Source of the DNA: Hemibagrus wyckioides
Lineage: Eukaryota; Chordata; Actinopteri; Siluriformes; Bagridae
Length of the DNA: 64,000 bases
Direction: 5' to 3'
Assembly (NCBI RefSeq): GCF_019097595.1
Contig: NC_080717.1
Location: forward strand, 26,386,376-26,450,375
Below, piece by piece: positions 1 to 10,496 of this stretch (the first letter of the stretch is position 1; each line of letters starts with the position of its first letter). The position numbers and the translations under genes are program-made. The notes below the pieces were generated by a model. It was not told where the DNA came from. It did not search any database and worked only from the letters and a program-made list of their open reading frames with translations.

Positions 1-118
1 CAGAGGACCAAATTGTGATGAACTTTCTGTTCTATATTTCTTATGTTCTGTAAAGCTGCTTTGAAACAATGTCCATTGTTAAAAGCGCTAAACAAATTAA
101 AGTGAATTGTTGACATTG
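1..118 (+). repeat. LINE-type 3' tail, copy 1
   Basis: A 3' terminal repeat runs from about 47 to 118. It begins GTAAAGCTGCTTTG and continues through ACAATGTCCATTGTTAAAAGCGCTA to an A-rich end. The same core occurs in the same orientation near 47.5 kb and 50.4 kb. The pairing of ACAATG with CATTGT makes a small stem-loop, as expected for the 3' end of a non-LTR retrotransposon (or a SINE that borrows it) recognised by reverse transcriptase. Family assignment is from memory of fish repeats. The copy boundaries upstream are unclear because the window starts here. Confidence 0.6.
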
Positions 119-229
119 TCGAATTGATGACAGACTCGGCTTTGTTTCGCCCCTTTACCTAGTCTTGTAGTGAGGTGAATTTTTTCATAGACTATAAACT
201 CTCTAGCTTTTTTATCTTTATCTAAATTA

Positions 230-269
230 AACACACACACACATACACACACATATATATATATATATG
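230..269. repeat. CA/TA microsatellite
   Basis: An (AC)n run passes directly into an (AT)n run. It is a compound dinucleotide microsatellite. Confidence 0.95.
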
Positions 270-1208
270 CAAAATTATCTCCATAGGTTTAGTGACTGGG
301 GTCGTGTTTGTCTGGTGTAAGAGCGACGTGTATCGTAGCTCAGCTCAGGATTTAATCTATAAATTGAAGCTCTCTGTTTTATGGTTTAGTTCAAACAGTG
401 CAGGGTCAGGAGAACACAGAGAGCGTTAACACTTCCAGACGTCGGGTTCCAGCGTGAGCCTCTTCCGGCTGCCTCATTTAGCCTCGTTCGGCTCGGCTCT
501 CGCTATTTCCCATACGCGGACCCTACCGCTGGGTAACCAAACGCAGATGGTACCTGTTACGAACACAGACGCTGCTTGTTTTCCTTTGTTAGAATCTGAA
601 TCCTGCCGGTGGCGAAAAAAAAAGGTACAAAGGTACGGAAATCGGGGAGGGAGATAAAAAAAATAAAAAACACACAATAGAAAGAACTCACGAAACAGCA
701 GGACAGGAGAAGTCTGCAGACAAGATCTGGCGTGCCAGCACCTGACCACCAGGGTTCAGGATGGAGGCGGAGCTTAAGTGTGCAAAAGGGAGATTTTTGC
801 TAGGAAGAGTGTGAAAGGGTTATCCCTCACGTTACAAACCTCCTACTGTACCGAGAGCTGGATGAGACAAGGGCCACCATTCAACATGTAGCGTGTGTGA
901 ATCCAGCTGAAACCTCGGCTGTGTGTGTGTGTGTGTGTGCTGTTATAGGAAATTAATCAACCATTATTTTGATTGGTCTGATGAAGCCTGACACTCTTTA
1001 ATAAAGTTTGATTCGATTCCAAGAACGTCATACCCTGAAGTGTTTTATTCCTTTTATTCCACAGCAGTCTGCTGGGTTTTTTTTATTTATGAGTAAAGAA
1101 TGAGGTATATTTTTTATCTGTGTATAGTTCATTTTAAAACATATTATGTAGACTTAAAAAATAAAATAATGTTGTTTTTTTTTTTAGCTAAATGTACAGT
1201 GGCTGAGA
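270..1208. other. Unassigned DNA with a GT run
   Basis: No recognisable gene. A GT microsatellite lies at about 919-939. The block 440-620 is relatively CpG-rich and open in two overlapping frames (454-657 plus, 474-749 minus). Neither translation resembles a known protein and neither has flanking exon signals I trust. It may be a regulatory segment or chance. Confidence 0.5.
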
Positions 1209-1948
1209 AGCGCAAAACACAATAACAAATCCGAAAACAGGATAACAAAACAAAAAACACAATAACAAATTGAAAAAATAACAAATAACAAAGCAAAATA
1301 ACAAAACAAAAAACAAATAAAAAAAATAACAAATAAGAAAACAAAATAACAAAACAAAAAACAAAATAAATAGAAAAAATAACAAATAAGAAAAAAATAA
1401 AAAAACAAACAACAAAATAAATCGAAAAAATAGCATATAACAAAACAAACAAAATAAATGAAAAAATAACAAATAACAAAACAAAATAACAAAACAAAAA
1501 ACAAAATAAATCGAAAAAATAACAAATAAGAAAAACAAAACAAACAACAAAATAAATCGAAAAAATAGCACATAACAAAACAAAATAACAAAACAAAAAC
1601 AAAATAAGTAAACAAATAACAAAACAAAATAACAAAACAAAAAACACATTGACAAATCGAAAAAAATAACAAATTAGAAAACAAAATAACAAAACAAAAA
1701 ACACAATGACAAATCGAAAAAATAACAAATAAGAAAACAAAAACAAAATAAATAAAAAAACTAACAAATAAGAAAACAAAAAGCAAATAACAAATTAAAA
1801 AAACAACAAATAACAAAACAAAATAACAAAACAAAAAACTAAATAAATTAAAAACATTACAAATAAGAAAACAAAAAACAAAATAACAAATAAGAAAACA
1901 AAACAACAAATCAGAAAACACAATAACAAATGAAAAAACAAACAATAT
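1209..1948. repeat. A-rich ACAAAATAACAA tandem array
   Basis: About 740 bp are built almost only of A with scattered C, T and G, in words such as AACAAAATAACAAAAC and AAATAAATCGAAAAAATA. The AAATAAATCG word recurs at about 1415, 1504 and 1550, so spacing is irregular (89 and 46 bp). The complementary strand gives overlapping open frames of 155-253 codons (1144-1945) rich in Phe, Leu, Cys, Tyr and Ile. These mimic a multi-pass membrane protein but are low-complexity artefacts. Confidence 0.9.
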
Positions 1949-2570
1949 TTTGCCACCGTAAAAACGTGATCTCGTCGCTTATATTAACTGATATTTAACA
2001 TAAAAAATATATAGAGCGAGTAGCTCATGTAGTATTAACGGAAACCAGTTCCAGTGTGAAATCTCACGAGGCGCTGATGGGATTCTGCAGTATAGCGTTA
2101 TGTTTATGTTAATTCATTTATGTTAATGAATGTTACAGTTCAACGATTAAAGCATCCAGGGTAGAATAATGCAGTGGTAATGAGACCGGTTGCAAAACTT
2201 CACTGTTGTGAGTTTGATTCTCAGCTCAGGTGTGTGAATTTATTCAGTTTTTATATATATATATATAAATACCTGATCAGATCATATTGGATATACGCAT
2301 TGAACTGAAGTTCACATGGAAACGACGTACACATTTGAATAAAGTCAGCTGAATCCCATCTATGAACTTCATCCCATCCCTTTCTTTTTCCTTTTGGAAA
2401 ACAAGGGTAGCGGCAAATTGTTCCCAAGCTGAAACATACAACTTTACTGCCGGTTGTTAGAAAGTGATGTTTAATAAATGTACCTCTTTACTTTTATTTG
2501 AAAGTAATTAAAGAGCACGTGAATTGCATTACATGCTAGAATTCTCATTATAGATGACGAATCAACCGAT
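1949..2570. other. Unassigned AT-rich DNA
   Basis: No gene recognised. A short TA run lies at about 2250-2268. The rest is unremarkable single-copy-looking sequence. Confidence 0.5.
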
Positions 2571-2612
2571 TCTGACCAATCAGAATGAAGAATTCAGCAT
2601 CGCTGGGGTATC
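2571..2612 (+). repeat. Dispersed repeat, CTGACCAATCAGAAT family, copy 1
   Basis: The block CTGACCAATCAGAAT...AGAATTCAGCA.CGCTG is shared with 13899-13936 in the same orientation at high identity. A more distant relative lies at 8926-8990. A repeated, gene-free block of this kind is probably part of a short interspersed or MITE family. I cannot define the ends. Confidence 0.5.
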
Positions 2613-4155
2613 ACTTTGAACCACTCTTCGTGGTCGTCATCCACTTCGAGCCACCTCCCTTCTGACAAACTTCATACTTCACCCTGCTTCTTTCACCAGC
2701 TTTTTTAAACACTGAAAACATGAATATGACTCAGTTATAAACATTCCACAGATTTACATTAAAGCTTTGCATCTGTGTGAGAGCAGATCGTTTCTAGTCA
2801 GCTCAACACATGTTTTTTGTTTTTTTTTAGATCAGAAATCACCCACAGTGTCTCTGAATGATTCACTCTGCAGTTATCTTAGCGACTTATCTGGCTCAGC
2901 TCTCTGTACATGAACTTTTCGTCGTCGTTAATGTCGGGTGAGGCACCGAGATCAGATTTAAGCAGTGTTTTTGTTGGTTTTTTTAAACCATTTTGAGTGT
3001 ATTGCATGTAGTGAGTCATTGTAAAAAAGTACATGATGTTATACAGTAAATCATCGAAGCATCTTTCTGTAAATAAATGAGTAGTGAGGTTCACCGTGTG
3101 CCTGCATGCTTTAATGCTTTAGAGTTCATGCTAGCAAGTTTTTGAAGGATTCCTCGGACTGATCGTATCACTTCAGTTCCCCCAACTCTTCACTCCCCGA
3201 CTTGTCTTGTCATAACCTCTCATTAAGATATCTTACGAAGAAATCTAAGAGATCATTGTGATGAGCTTTCTTTGCGACTTGTCACTTGCTAAAGCGAATC
3301 CAGGGCTAAGTTTGAAGTGTTTCTCGCTATGTTGCAACATGTGTCGTTTGTAAACGAGTCGACCCCCTCGTTTATACAAGTCAGTTAGCAGTCGGTTATA
3401 GCTATTTAAATAGATTTTTATAAAATGCAGTGCGACGTTGTGTTACATCATTTATTTTTCAAGCAAGAACTTGTGAAGATATCACTAATATTGTCCAGAT
3501 TTTGTGAAAAAAGAAAAAAAAATCTGTGATTCGAAAGAGTCAATTCTTTTGAGTCGAATGAATTTTGACTCACTGAAAAAAACTAAAAGTCCACTACATC
3601 TGTTGGCTTTTTTTCCGAACTGGCTTGGCTTCAGGAGGGAGGTTATTTCTGGTGTTCCTTTCCCTCATTTAGCTCTCCATGTATCCTGTCCTGAGCTCTT
3701 TATTCACATGGATGTAACTCCAGGCAGTGTCTGTTCCTGTGCCAACAGAGGTGTCAAAGGGTGGCAGCGGAAATAACACCCACACTCCAGCTGATAAGAG
3801 TGCAGCGGCCTCACCTTTATCACACTGACCTGATATCACAGCCCGGCCCTTGTGAGCCGCGGCGGCTATCTGTACACTCGACCGGCGCTGAGAGAACTCG
3901 CGGCTCACATGAGAGAGAGCTATTAATAGCGGGATGTAAAAAGGCAGTTTGAAGATAGTTGAGGAGTTTAGGGAGAGGGACACAGAAAGACAGATTTATA
4001 GTGGCCATTAATTCGTAACAGGGCGAGATCTGTCGATCTGTCGTTATTGCGTTATATTTAAGCTGAAGGCTGATTAGTGACTCTGAAGGGGATTTGTTGT
4101 GTATATATTTCCTTTTGGAAGCAGCTAACAATCAGGAAGTGTAAAAGCTAACATG
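2613..4155. other. Unassigned DNA with a possible regulatory block
   Basis: No gene is recognised. The segment 3600-4030 is less repetitive and richer in CpG than its surroundings. It contains a CAGCTG E-box overlapping a GATAAG site at 3788-3798, followed by TTATC at 3817-3821 and CTATCT near 3866. An E-box with GATA sites is a known arrangement in blood and endothelial enhancers, but whether this one works is only a guess. Short open frames on both strands (3504-3776 plus, 3669-3983 minus) do not resemble known proteins. Confidence 0.4.
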
Positions 4156-4159
4156 TGAA

Positions 4160-4615
4160 GGCTTCTTTCTACTCTGGAGCTTTGAAGATTTTAGCCAGTA
4201 CTTGTTCCAGCATGACAATGCCCCTGTGCACAAAGCCTCTGAGCTCCACGAAGACATGGTATGGAGGTGAAGGTTGCACTGAAAGAACTGGAGTGTCCTG
4301 TACAGTGTCCACCCTCACTGAACACCCTTGGGATGAACTGGAACTGGAGCCTTATCAACATCCCAACATCAGAGTCTGATCTCACTAATGCTCTTGTAGA
4401 TAAGTGGAATCCACACAAATCTCCACAGCCCTGATCCAGCATCTAGTGGAAAGCCTTTTGAGAAGAGAAGAGAATGGAAGGGAAGGGAAGGGAAGAGAAG
4501 GGAAGGGAAGAGAATGTGAGAAGGAAAAGAAGAGAAGAGAGGAGAGGAGAATAGAAGACTGGAAAAGAGAAGAGAAGAGAAGAGAAGGGAGGAGAGAAGA
4601 AGAAAAGGGAAGAGA

Positions 4616-4666
<51 letters not shown>

Positions 4667-4743
4667 TCAATCTGGACTGAGATGTTTAATGAACACATAT
4701 GGGTGTGGTGGTCAGGGGTGCACATACTTTTAGCTCTATAGTG
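4160..4743 (+). mobile_element. Tc1-like transposon relic, 3' half
   Basis: The right half of a Tc1/mariner element of the vertebrate Tc1-like type. From about 4208 the DNA reads Gln-His-Asp-Asn-Ala-Pro, the motif around the second catalytic Asp (GAC 4214-4216). The Ile-Glu-His-Leu-Trp-type motif with the third acidic residue (GAA 4320-4322) follows in a different frame, so a frameshift lies between them. A stop also breaks the first frame at about 4271. The terminal repeat ends CTATAGTG at 4743, followed by TA (4744-4745), the usual Tc1 target. The C-terminal coding part is interrupted by a GA array. The 5' half and left terminal repeat are not visible. It is a dead copy. Confidence 0.75.
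4460..4664. repeat. GA-rich microsatellite inside Tc1 relic
   Basis: A pure-purine tract of GGGAA, AGAAG and GA units about 200 bp long lies between the transposase C-terminal region and the right terminal repeat of the Tc1-like relic. It gives open frames on both strands (Arg/Glu-rich on plus, Leu/Ser-rich on minus) that are artefacts. Confidence 0.95.
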
Positions 4744-4745
4744 TA

Positions 4746-5600
4746 CATGAGCTAAGAGATTGATGTTAAAAAACATGACACCTCCTTCAAGAAATAACTT
4801 GATGTGAATTAGCTGTTACTACAGAAACGAAGCAACAATTCATCAACAGCTTAAACCACTGGACCAGAGTTGAGAATAGATTTTGTATAATGTTTTTTAT
4901 AATCTATTCAATTGAGTTAATATAGTCAGTGTTTTATACTGAAAATGTTTAGTATAATGGGTAGATTGGCATTTCTTTTATAAGTAGAGAATGAATTTTT
5001 GGCGTAAAAAGTAGAGACTTTGACGTGAAAGTGGAGTAACGTCATCACTAAATCACGTGATTGCTCTCGAAGTTTCGAAATTTTCTGGCTGCCATCAGTA
5101 AGAAAGGTCATTTTCACAGAACTTTGGTAGAAACAAATGGACATTTAGGAAGTGTTTATTAGCAGCACAAAGAATGACAAAAACCTATAATCTTACATCT
5201 ACATTAATAAGGATTCTTTAATTTGGTTTTTTTTCTCCTAGCCCCTTCACTCTTTCTACACCAACCCACTGAAGTGAGGACCATATATCACAGCTTTAAA
5301 GCTTTATTCAATAAAGTCAACCTCCAGGAAAGGTCAGGTCTTCTGAGTCTAGAATTTACCAGGAAATTCTCAATCCAGTGTGTTAAAGCTGTACAGAATT
5401 TTTAAACACATTTTTTTATGATTTCGTCACGTCGGCTTTTATTTATAGAGTCTCGACCCTGGGTGATGAAACGAGTCGCGTTGATTTTATAAACTGCAGA
5501 AGCAGTGTGTAACGTTGCACTTTGGCATGAATGTGAATTATGTGAGAGCGAACACAGAAGCTGATGAATTAGGAAATACGTTCCTTAAAAAAAAAACAGC
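4746..5600. other. Unassigned DNA
   Basis: No gene or repeat family recognised. It is moderately AT-rich single-copy-looking sequence. Confidence 0.5.
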
Positions 5601-5728
5601 TGGTTATTATTATTATTATTATTATTATTTTTTTTTTTTAATTATAATTATTTATTATTATTTTTTCTTTATTTTTTATTTAATTAATTTATTATTACTA
5701 TTATTATTATTATTATTATTATTATAAA
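5601..5728. repeat. (TTA)n microsatellite
   Basis: Two blocks of TTA/ATT units flank a T-rich interruption. The plus-strand frame rich in Tyr, Phe and Leu is an artefact. Confidence 0.95.
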
Positions 5729-6515
5729 TAATAATTTGGAGCTGAGACATTTCAGAAATGTTTTACTTTACATTATAAGATGAATAAATTACACCCCAAA
5801 GCATATGCTGTATTTTATTGAAACATATTTGAATGTCTTTATAGAGAGATATTAGTGTTGCTTATTAATCCTGGTGTTAAGTCGCTGCTTGATTGTCATT
5901 ATTCGTGTGAGAAATTCTGCGATTGTTATCGTGAAGGCAATTTCGATTGCTAGCGAGACTAAAATACCAGAGGGAAAAAAAATCTTTGAAATAAGAAAAC
6001 CTTCAGGTTTAAAATTTTCCAGCAAAAGCCTTGGGACTCAATTTCCCAGAATGCAAATGCATCTGCATTCCACTGTAGCATCACAGACCCATCCCTGGTT
6101 GGTTAGTTAGCGAGCTACGAGGTGACGTACGATACACGGTGATGGTATTAGCACAAAATCTGAGGCTGAACCTGAGGACTAAAGTGCCGCTGCATTGCTC
6201 TGTCTAGGAAGTAGACGAAATGGCATTATGGGTAACGCAGGAAACCCAAAAAAGAATGAAAACGAAGGGATATTTTAATGAGCATCTTCCCTTTGTGTGA
6301 TGTCTGAATGATTGTTATTCTGTGTTTGGTGTGTAAAAATGTCATGTTGAGGCACGTTGTTGTTGTTGTTTATTGTTTTTAGATTTACACTTTGTTAAGA
6401 TAGCTAAAAGTCGTCACATGACCGTGTTGCAAAGGTGTAGCTCTGCGTCGTGGCTCTTCTTTTGTTTCCTATCACACTTACACACCCAGTTTTGTCACTC
6501 CCTTCCTCTATAAGC
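5729..6515. other. Unassigned DNA
   Basis: No gene recognised. A short (TTG)n run lies at about 6358-6371. A CpG-containing stretch at 6100-6240 has no recognisable coding frame. Confidence 0.5.
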
Positions 6516-6778
6516 CTTCTGTCTCTCTCTGTCTCTCTGTCTCTCTCTCTCTCACACACACTGTGCGTGTGTGTGTGTGTGTGTGGGTTAGAAAAAGGAA
6601 GTCCAGTCGCTGCTGCACATGATTAGGCACCTTGAACCCATAGAGGGCGCAAACACAGACACACACACACACACACACACACACAAGCACACACTCTTCC
6701 TTACCCAATGCTGCAGCATGGGTGTGTAGGTGTATAGGGTGTGTTGGTGTCTGTGGGGAAGGGCGTGTGCGTGGGAAG

Positions 6779-6824
<46 letters not shown>

Positions 6825-6825
6825 T
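6516..6825. repeat. CT, CA, GT and GA microsatellite cluster
   Basis: Four simple arrays occur in 300 bp: CT at 6518-6554, CA/GT at 6553-6584, CA at 6655-6685, and GT then GA at 6778-6820. Open frames here are low-complexity. Confidence 0.95.
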
Positions 6826-6887
6826 AACACAAACAGTCTATAACTGCACACTCATTAGGAGAGAATTTGTTTTCATTCTTTTTAAAT

Positions 6888-6930
6888 AGTTTTAATGGTT
6901 TGATGGTTTGATGGTTTGATGGTTTAATGG
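6888..6930 (+). repeat. 9-bp tandem repeat
   Basis: The unit TGGTTTGAT is repeated about four times, with a final variant copy. Confidence 0.9.
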
Positions 6931-7099
6931 TCCGGTGTGACATGAGGCAACAGAAACCAGCAGCAGCATCAAAACAAGAAAACCCCACCTAAATCCCACC
7001 CTTAAAATAAACAGGCGATTTGTTGGGGTAGGTGTGATATGAGAAGCAGATATGTGATTTTAACCCACAGGAGAAAGACAAGAATATGACTAAGAAATG

Positions 7100-7652
7100 C
7101 AACAAAGTGCATTTATTGGAGCAGGAGAGACTAGAGGTTGGAGTAGAAGAGACTGAAGGCTGGGGTAGGAGAGACTGGAGGTTGATGAGGTTGGATTAGG
7201 AGATGCTGGTGTAGGATAGACTGGAGGTTGGAGTAGGAGAGACTGGAGGTTGGAGAGACTGGAGGTTAGAGTAGGAGAAACCAGAGGTTGATGAGGTTGG
7301 AGTAGGAGAGACTGGAGGTTGATGAGGTTGGAGTAGGAGATGCTGGTGTAGGATAGACTGGAGGTTGGAGTAGGAGAGACTGGAGGTTGGAGAGACTGGA
7401 GGTTAGAGTAGGAGAAACCAGTGGTTGATGAGGTTGGAGTAGGAGAGACTGGAGGTTGGAGTAGGAGAGACTGGAGGTTGATGAGGTTAGAGTAGGAGAG
7501 ACTGGACATTGGAGAGACTGGATACTGGGCGTTGGAGGGACTGGAGGTTAGAGTAGGAGAGACTGGATGTTGGAGGGACTGGAGGTTGGAGCAGGAGAGA
7601 GTTGAGGTTAGAATGGGAGAGGTTGGAGTAGGAGAGACTGGAGTAGGAGAGT
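7100..7652 (+). repeat. Minisatellite with 137-bp higher-order unit
   Basis: A purine-rich minisatellite is built from short words GAGACTGGAGGTTGGAGTAG and GTTGATGAGG. Segments 7184-7320 and 7321-7457 are consecutive 137-bp copies that differ at only about two positions I can see (T/G near 7195 and A/T near 7287). The minus strand is open for 199 codons (7090-7689), giving a Ser/Pro/Thr/Leu-rich protein of repeated PTPTSS-like words. I read this as a repeat artefact, because frame openness follows from the repeat. Confidence 0.9.
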
Positions 7653-7868
7653 GGAATTGCAATGTTTCTCCTGATTCACCTGATTCCACTCAGGGAGGCT
7701 GAATAACTCAGAGTCCAGGAAGTTTATTTAAACCTGAAAGAGAAACCTGCACAGAGGAATCCAGATCAGCTGACAGAAATGAAACACCAATCACGAGCAC
7801 TGAACATCAAACGAACACAAATCGCTTCCCATTTAATACCAGCAACTTCCTCTGTCATTATAGTGCAC

Positions 7869-7899
<31 letters not shown>

Positions 7900-8076
7900 A
7901 TGCATGTGCCCATATGTGCATGTGTCTGTGCGTGTTTGTGTGTGTTTGTGTGTGTGAGCATGTGTGTGTGTGTGTGTGTGTGTGTGTATGCATGTGCCCA
8001 TATGTGCATGTGTCTGTGCGTGTGTGTGTGTGTTTGTGTGTGTGAGCATGTGTGTGTGTGTGTTTGTGTGTGTGAG

Positions 8077-8112
<36 letters not shown>

Positions 8113-8308
8113 CATGTGCCCATATGTGCATGTGTCTGTGCGTGTGTGTGTTTGTGTGTGTGAGCATGTGTGTGTGTGTGTGTGTGTGTGTATGCATGTG
8201 CCCATATGTGCATGTGTCTGTGCGTGTGTGTGTGTGTTTGTGTGTGTGAGCATGTGTGTGTGTGTGTTTGTGTGTGTGAGCATGTGTGTGTGTGTGTATG
8301 TGTGTGCG

Positions 8309-8346
<38 letters not shown>

Positions 8347-8355
8347 CGCGCGTGT
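7869..8355 (+). repeat. GT array with ATGCATGTGCCC inserts
   Basis: A GT-rich array is interrupted by a recurring insert that begins TGCATGTGCCCATATGTGCA, at about 7901, 7989, 8111 and 8193 (spacing 88, 122 and 82 bp). Much of it alternates purine and pyrimidine, so it could form Z-DNA. Open frames on both strands (Cys/Val and Thr/His repeats) are artefacts. Confidence 0.95.
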
Positions 8356-8810
8356 TTGGCAGTATTGTGGTTTTGCACTGTTTTTGTAGCTCAGTGCCAC
8401 TCGTCTGGGAATAAACACACTGTGGCATGAGTCAATGCCTCTGCATGTTGTAAAGCATGCAAACATCACGAGTATCAGCTGATATCGATCCTGGGTCCGA
8501 CGCCATTCTCTTTATAAACTGCTATTTATTTCCACACAAAAATCCCTACATTGTAAATATAATAAAAAGGAAAAGTAGGAAAAACTGTCAAGTGTCTTTG
8601 TATGGAAACCTTTCCAGTTCCAATAATACATTTCTTTTCCAAATCCAATTCCAAACAGCCGTTTGTTACGTAATGTGATATTTTGCTCCGAATATCCGAT
8701 CCACTGGATCAGTCACGTCTCGAGGAATAATTCAGAAGAAGAAAAGAAAGTGCAGCATGTCGTGTTACAAAAAAAACGCCAAATTTTGCAAAAGGTCATG
8801 AGACGGCTAG
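8356..8810. other. Unassigned DNA
   Basis: No gene recognised. The short frames at 8457-8678 and 8663-8857 have no known motif. Confidence 0.5.
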
Positions 8811-8990
8811 ACAGTGCTGACACTGGAGACTCCTTCCATCACGTTAGCCTTAAATAAACACCTTGCAGAAAAATGTCACTACAGTTTGTGATCAAGAGCA
8901 TCCACAACAGTCCCTGTGTATGCTGTCGCTATAGAAACCATAACACATAAGCAATTTCGACCAATCAGATTGCAGAGGCTATTACTGCAT
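8811..8990 (+). repeat. Dispersed repeat, GGAGACTCC family, copy 1
   Basis: GCTGACACTGGAGACTCCTT at 8815-8834 recurs in variant form at 15927, 34930 and 38983, always on the plus strand. The following block at 8926-8990 contains CGCTATAGAAACCATAAC and TTCGACCAATCAGATT, which resembles the copies at 2571 and 13899. These may be parts of one interspersed family. It matches nothing coding. Confidence 0.5.
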
Positions 8991-9534
8991 GTAAACCGAG
9001 CAGTGAGTGCAGCTGACAGATGCCAAAGAAACGGTTTAAATAAGCCGGGTGTGATGCATGAAGCCACGCCTCACTCATCCGCCGCGTCCTCAGACATGTT
9101 CCCGCCCTCCGCACGCTGAGGCACACGCTGGCGCTGTTGACATGTGAGGATGTAAATATTTAAAAGAGAGAAAAGGTCGACGAGTTGATGCCGAGCACCG
9201 GCATGTGACAGAAAAGAAAGCAGAGAGAGAAGTGCAATTTCAGGGTCAACTTTGTGTACCTGCTCTCTCTCTCTTTCACACACACACACACACACACACA
9301 GAAGTGCCCTGTCATGTGTCGGTGGGAACCTTGTCCAGCGCTCATGAAGCGTGAGTCAGCGCTAGAGAATGGGAAGAACACACATGCGCACACAGAAAGG
9401 TCAGGAGAGTTTTGCGACTCCGTGGGAAAGGTTGTGTTTGCTTTGGCATCAACACGCCTCTGCTCCCTGCACATTCACTCGCACTACTGTACACACACCG
9501 AGACGTGATCACACGCCTCGCTCATTCACCACGG
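8991..9534. other. Unassigned DNA with CA run
   Basis: A CT run then a (CA)n run lies at 9261-9300. The segment 9050-9140 is CpG-containing. No gene recognised. Confidence 0.5.
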
Positions 9535-10461
9535 CCGCTCTCGGACACTCTCTCACCCAGTCTCTCTAACACTCTCTCACCCAGTCTCTCTCTCACCCAG
9601 TCTCTGTAACACTCTCTCACCCAGTCTCTCTCTCACCCAGTCTCTCTAACACTCTCTCACCCAGTCACTCTCTCACCCAGTCTCTCTAACACTCTCTCAC
9701 CCCATCTCTCTAACACTCTTTCACCCAGTCTCTCTCTCACCCAGTCTCTCTAACACTCTTTCACCCAGTCTCTCTCTCACCCAGTCTCTCTAACACTCTC
9801 TCACCCAGTCTCTCTAACACTCTCTCACCCAGTCTCTCTAACACTCTTTCACCCAGTCTCTCTAACACTCTTTCACCCAGTCTCTCTCTCACCCAGTCTC
9901 TCTAACACTCCCTCACCCAGTCTCTCTCTCTCACCCAGTCTCTCTAACACTCTTTCACCTAGTCTCTCTAACACTCTCTCACCCAGTCTCTCTCTCACCC
10001 AGTCTCTCTAACACTCTTTCACCCAGTCTCTCTAACACTCTCTCACCCAGTCTCTCTAACACTCTCTCACCCAGTCTCTCTAACACTCTTTCACCCAGTC
10101 TCTCTCTCACCCAGTCTCTCTCTCACCCAGTCTCTCTAACACTCTCTCACCTAGTCTCTCTCTCACCCAGTCTCTCTAACACTCTCTCACCCAGTCTCTC
10201 TCTCACCCAGTCTCTCTAACACTCTTTCACCCAGTCTCTCTAACACTCTCTCACCCAGTCTCTCTCTCACCCAGTCTCTCTAACACTCTCTCACCCAGTC
10301 TCTCTCTAACACTCTCTCGCCCAGTCTCTCTCTAACACTCTCTCGCCCAGTCTCTCTCTCACCCAGTCTCTCTAACACTCTCTCACCCAGTGTCTCTAAC
10401 ACTCTCTCACCCAGTCTCTCTCTCACCCAGTCTCTCTCTCACCCAGTCTCTCTCTCACACA

Positions 10462-10496
<35 letters not shown>

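Noticed and set aside
1144..1945. Minus-strand frames of up to 253 codons resembling a multi-pass membrane protein
   Set aside because: They lie wholly in the A-rich tandem array. The hydrophobic composition follows from the repeat, and overlapping frames are equally open.
7090..7689. 199-codon Ser/Pro/Thr-rich frame resembling a mucin-like protein
   Set aside because: It is the antisense of a minisatellite whose units carry no stops. No signal peptide or splice context is seen.
7766..8469. Long Thr/His and Cys/Val frames on both strands
   Set aside because: Translations of a GT/CA array.
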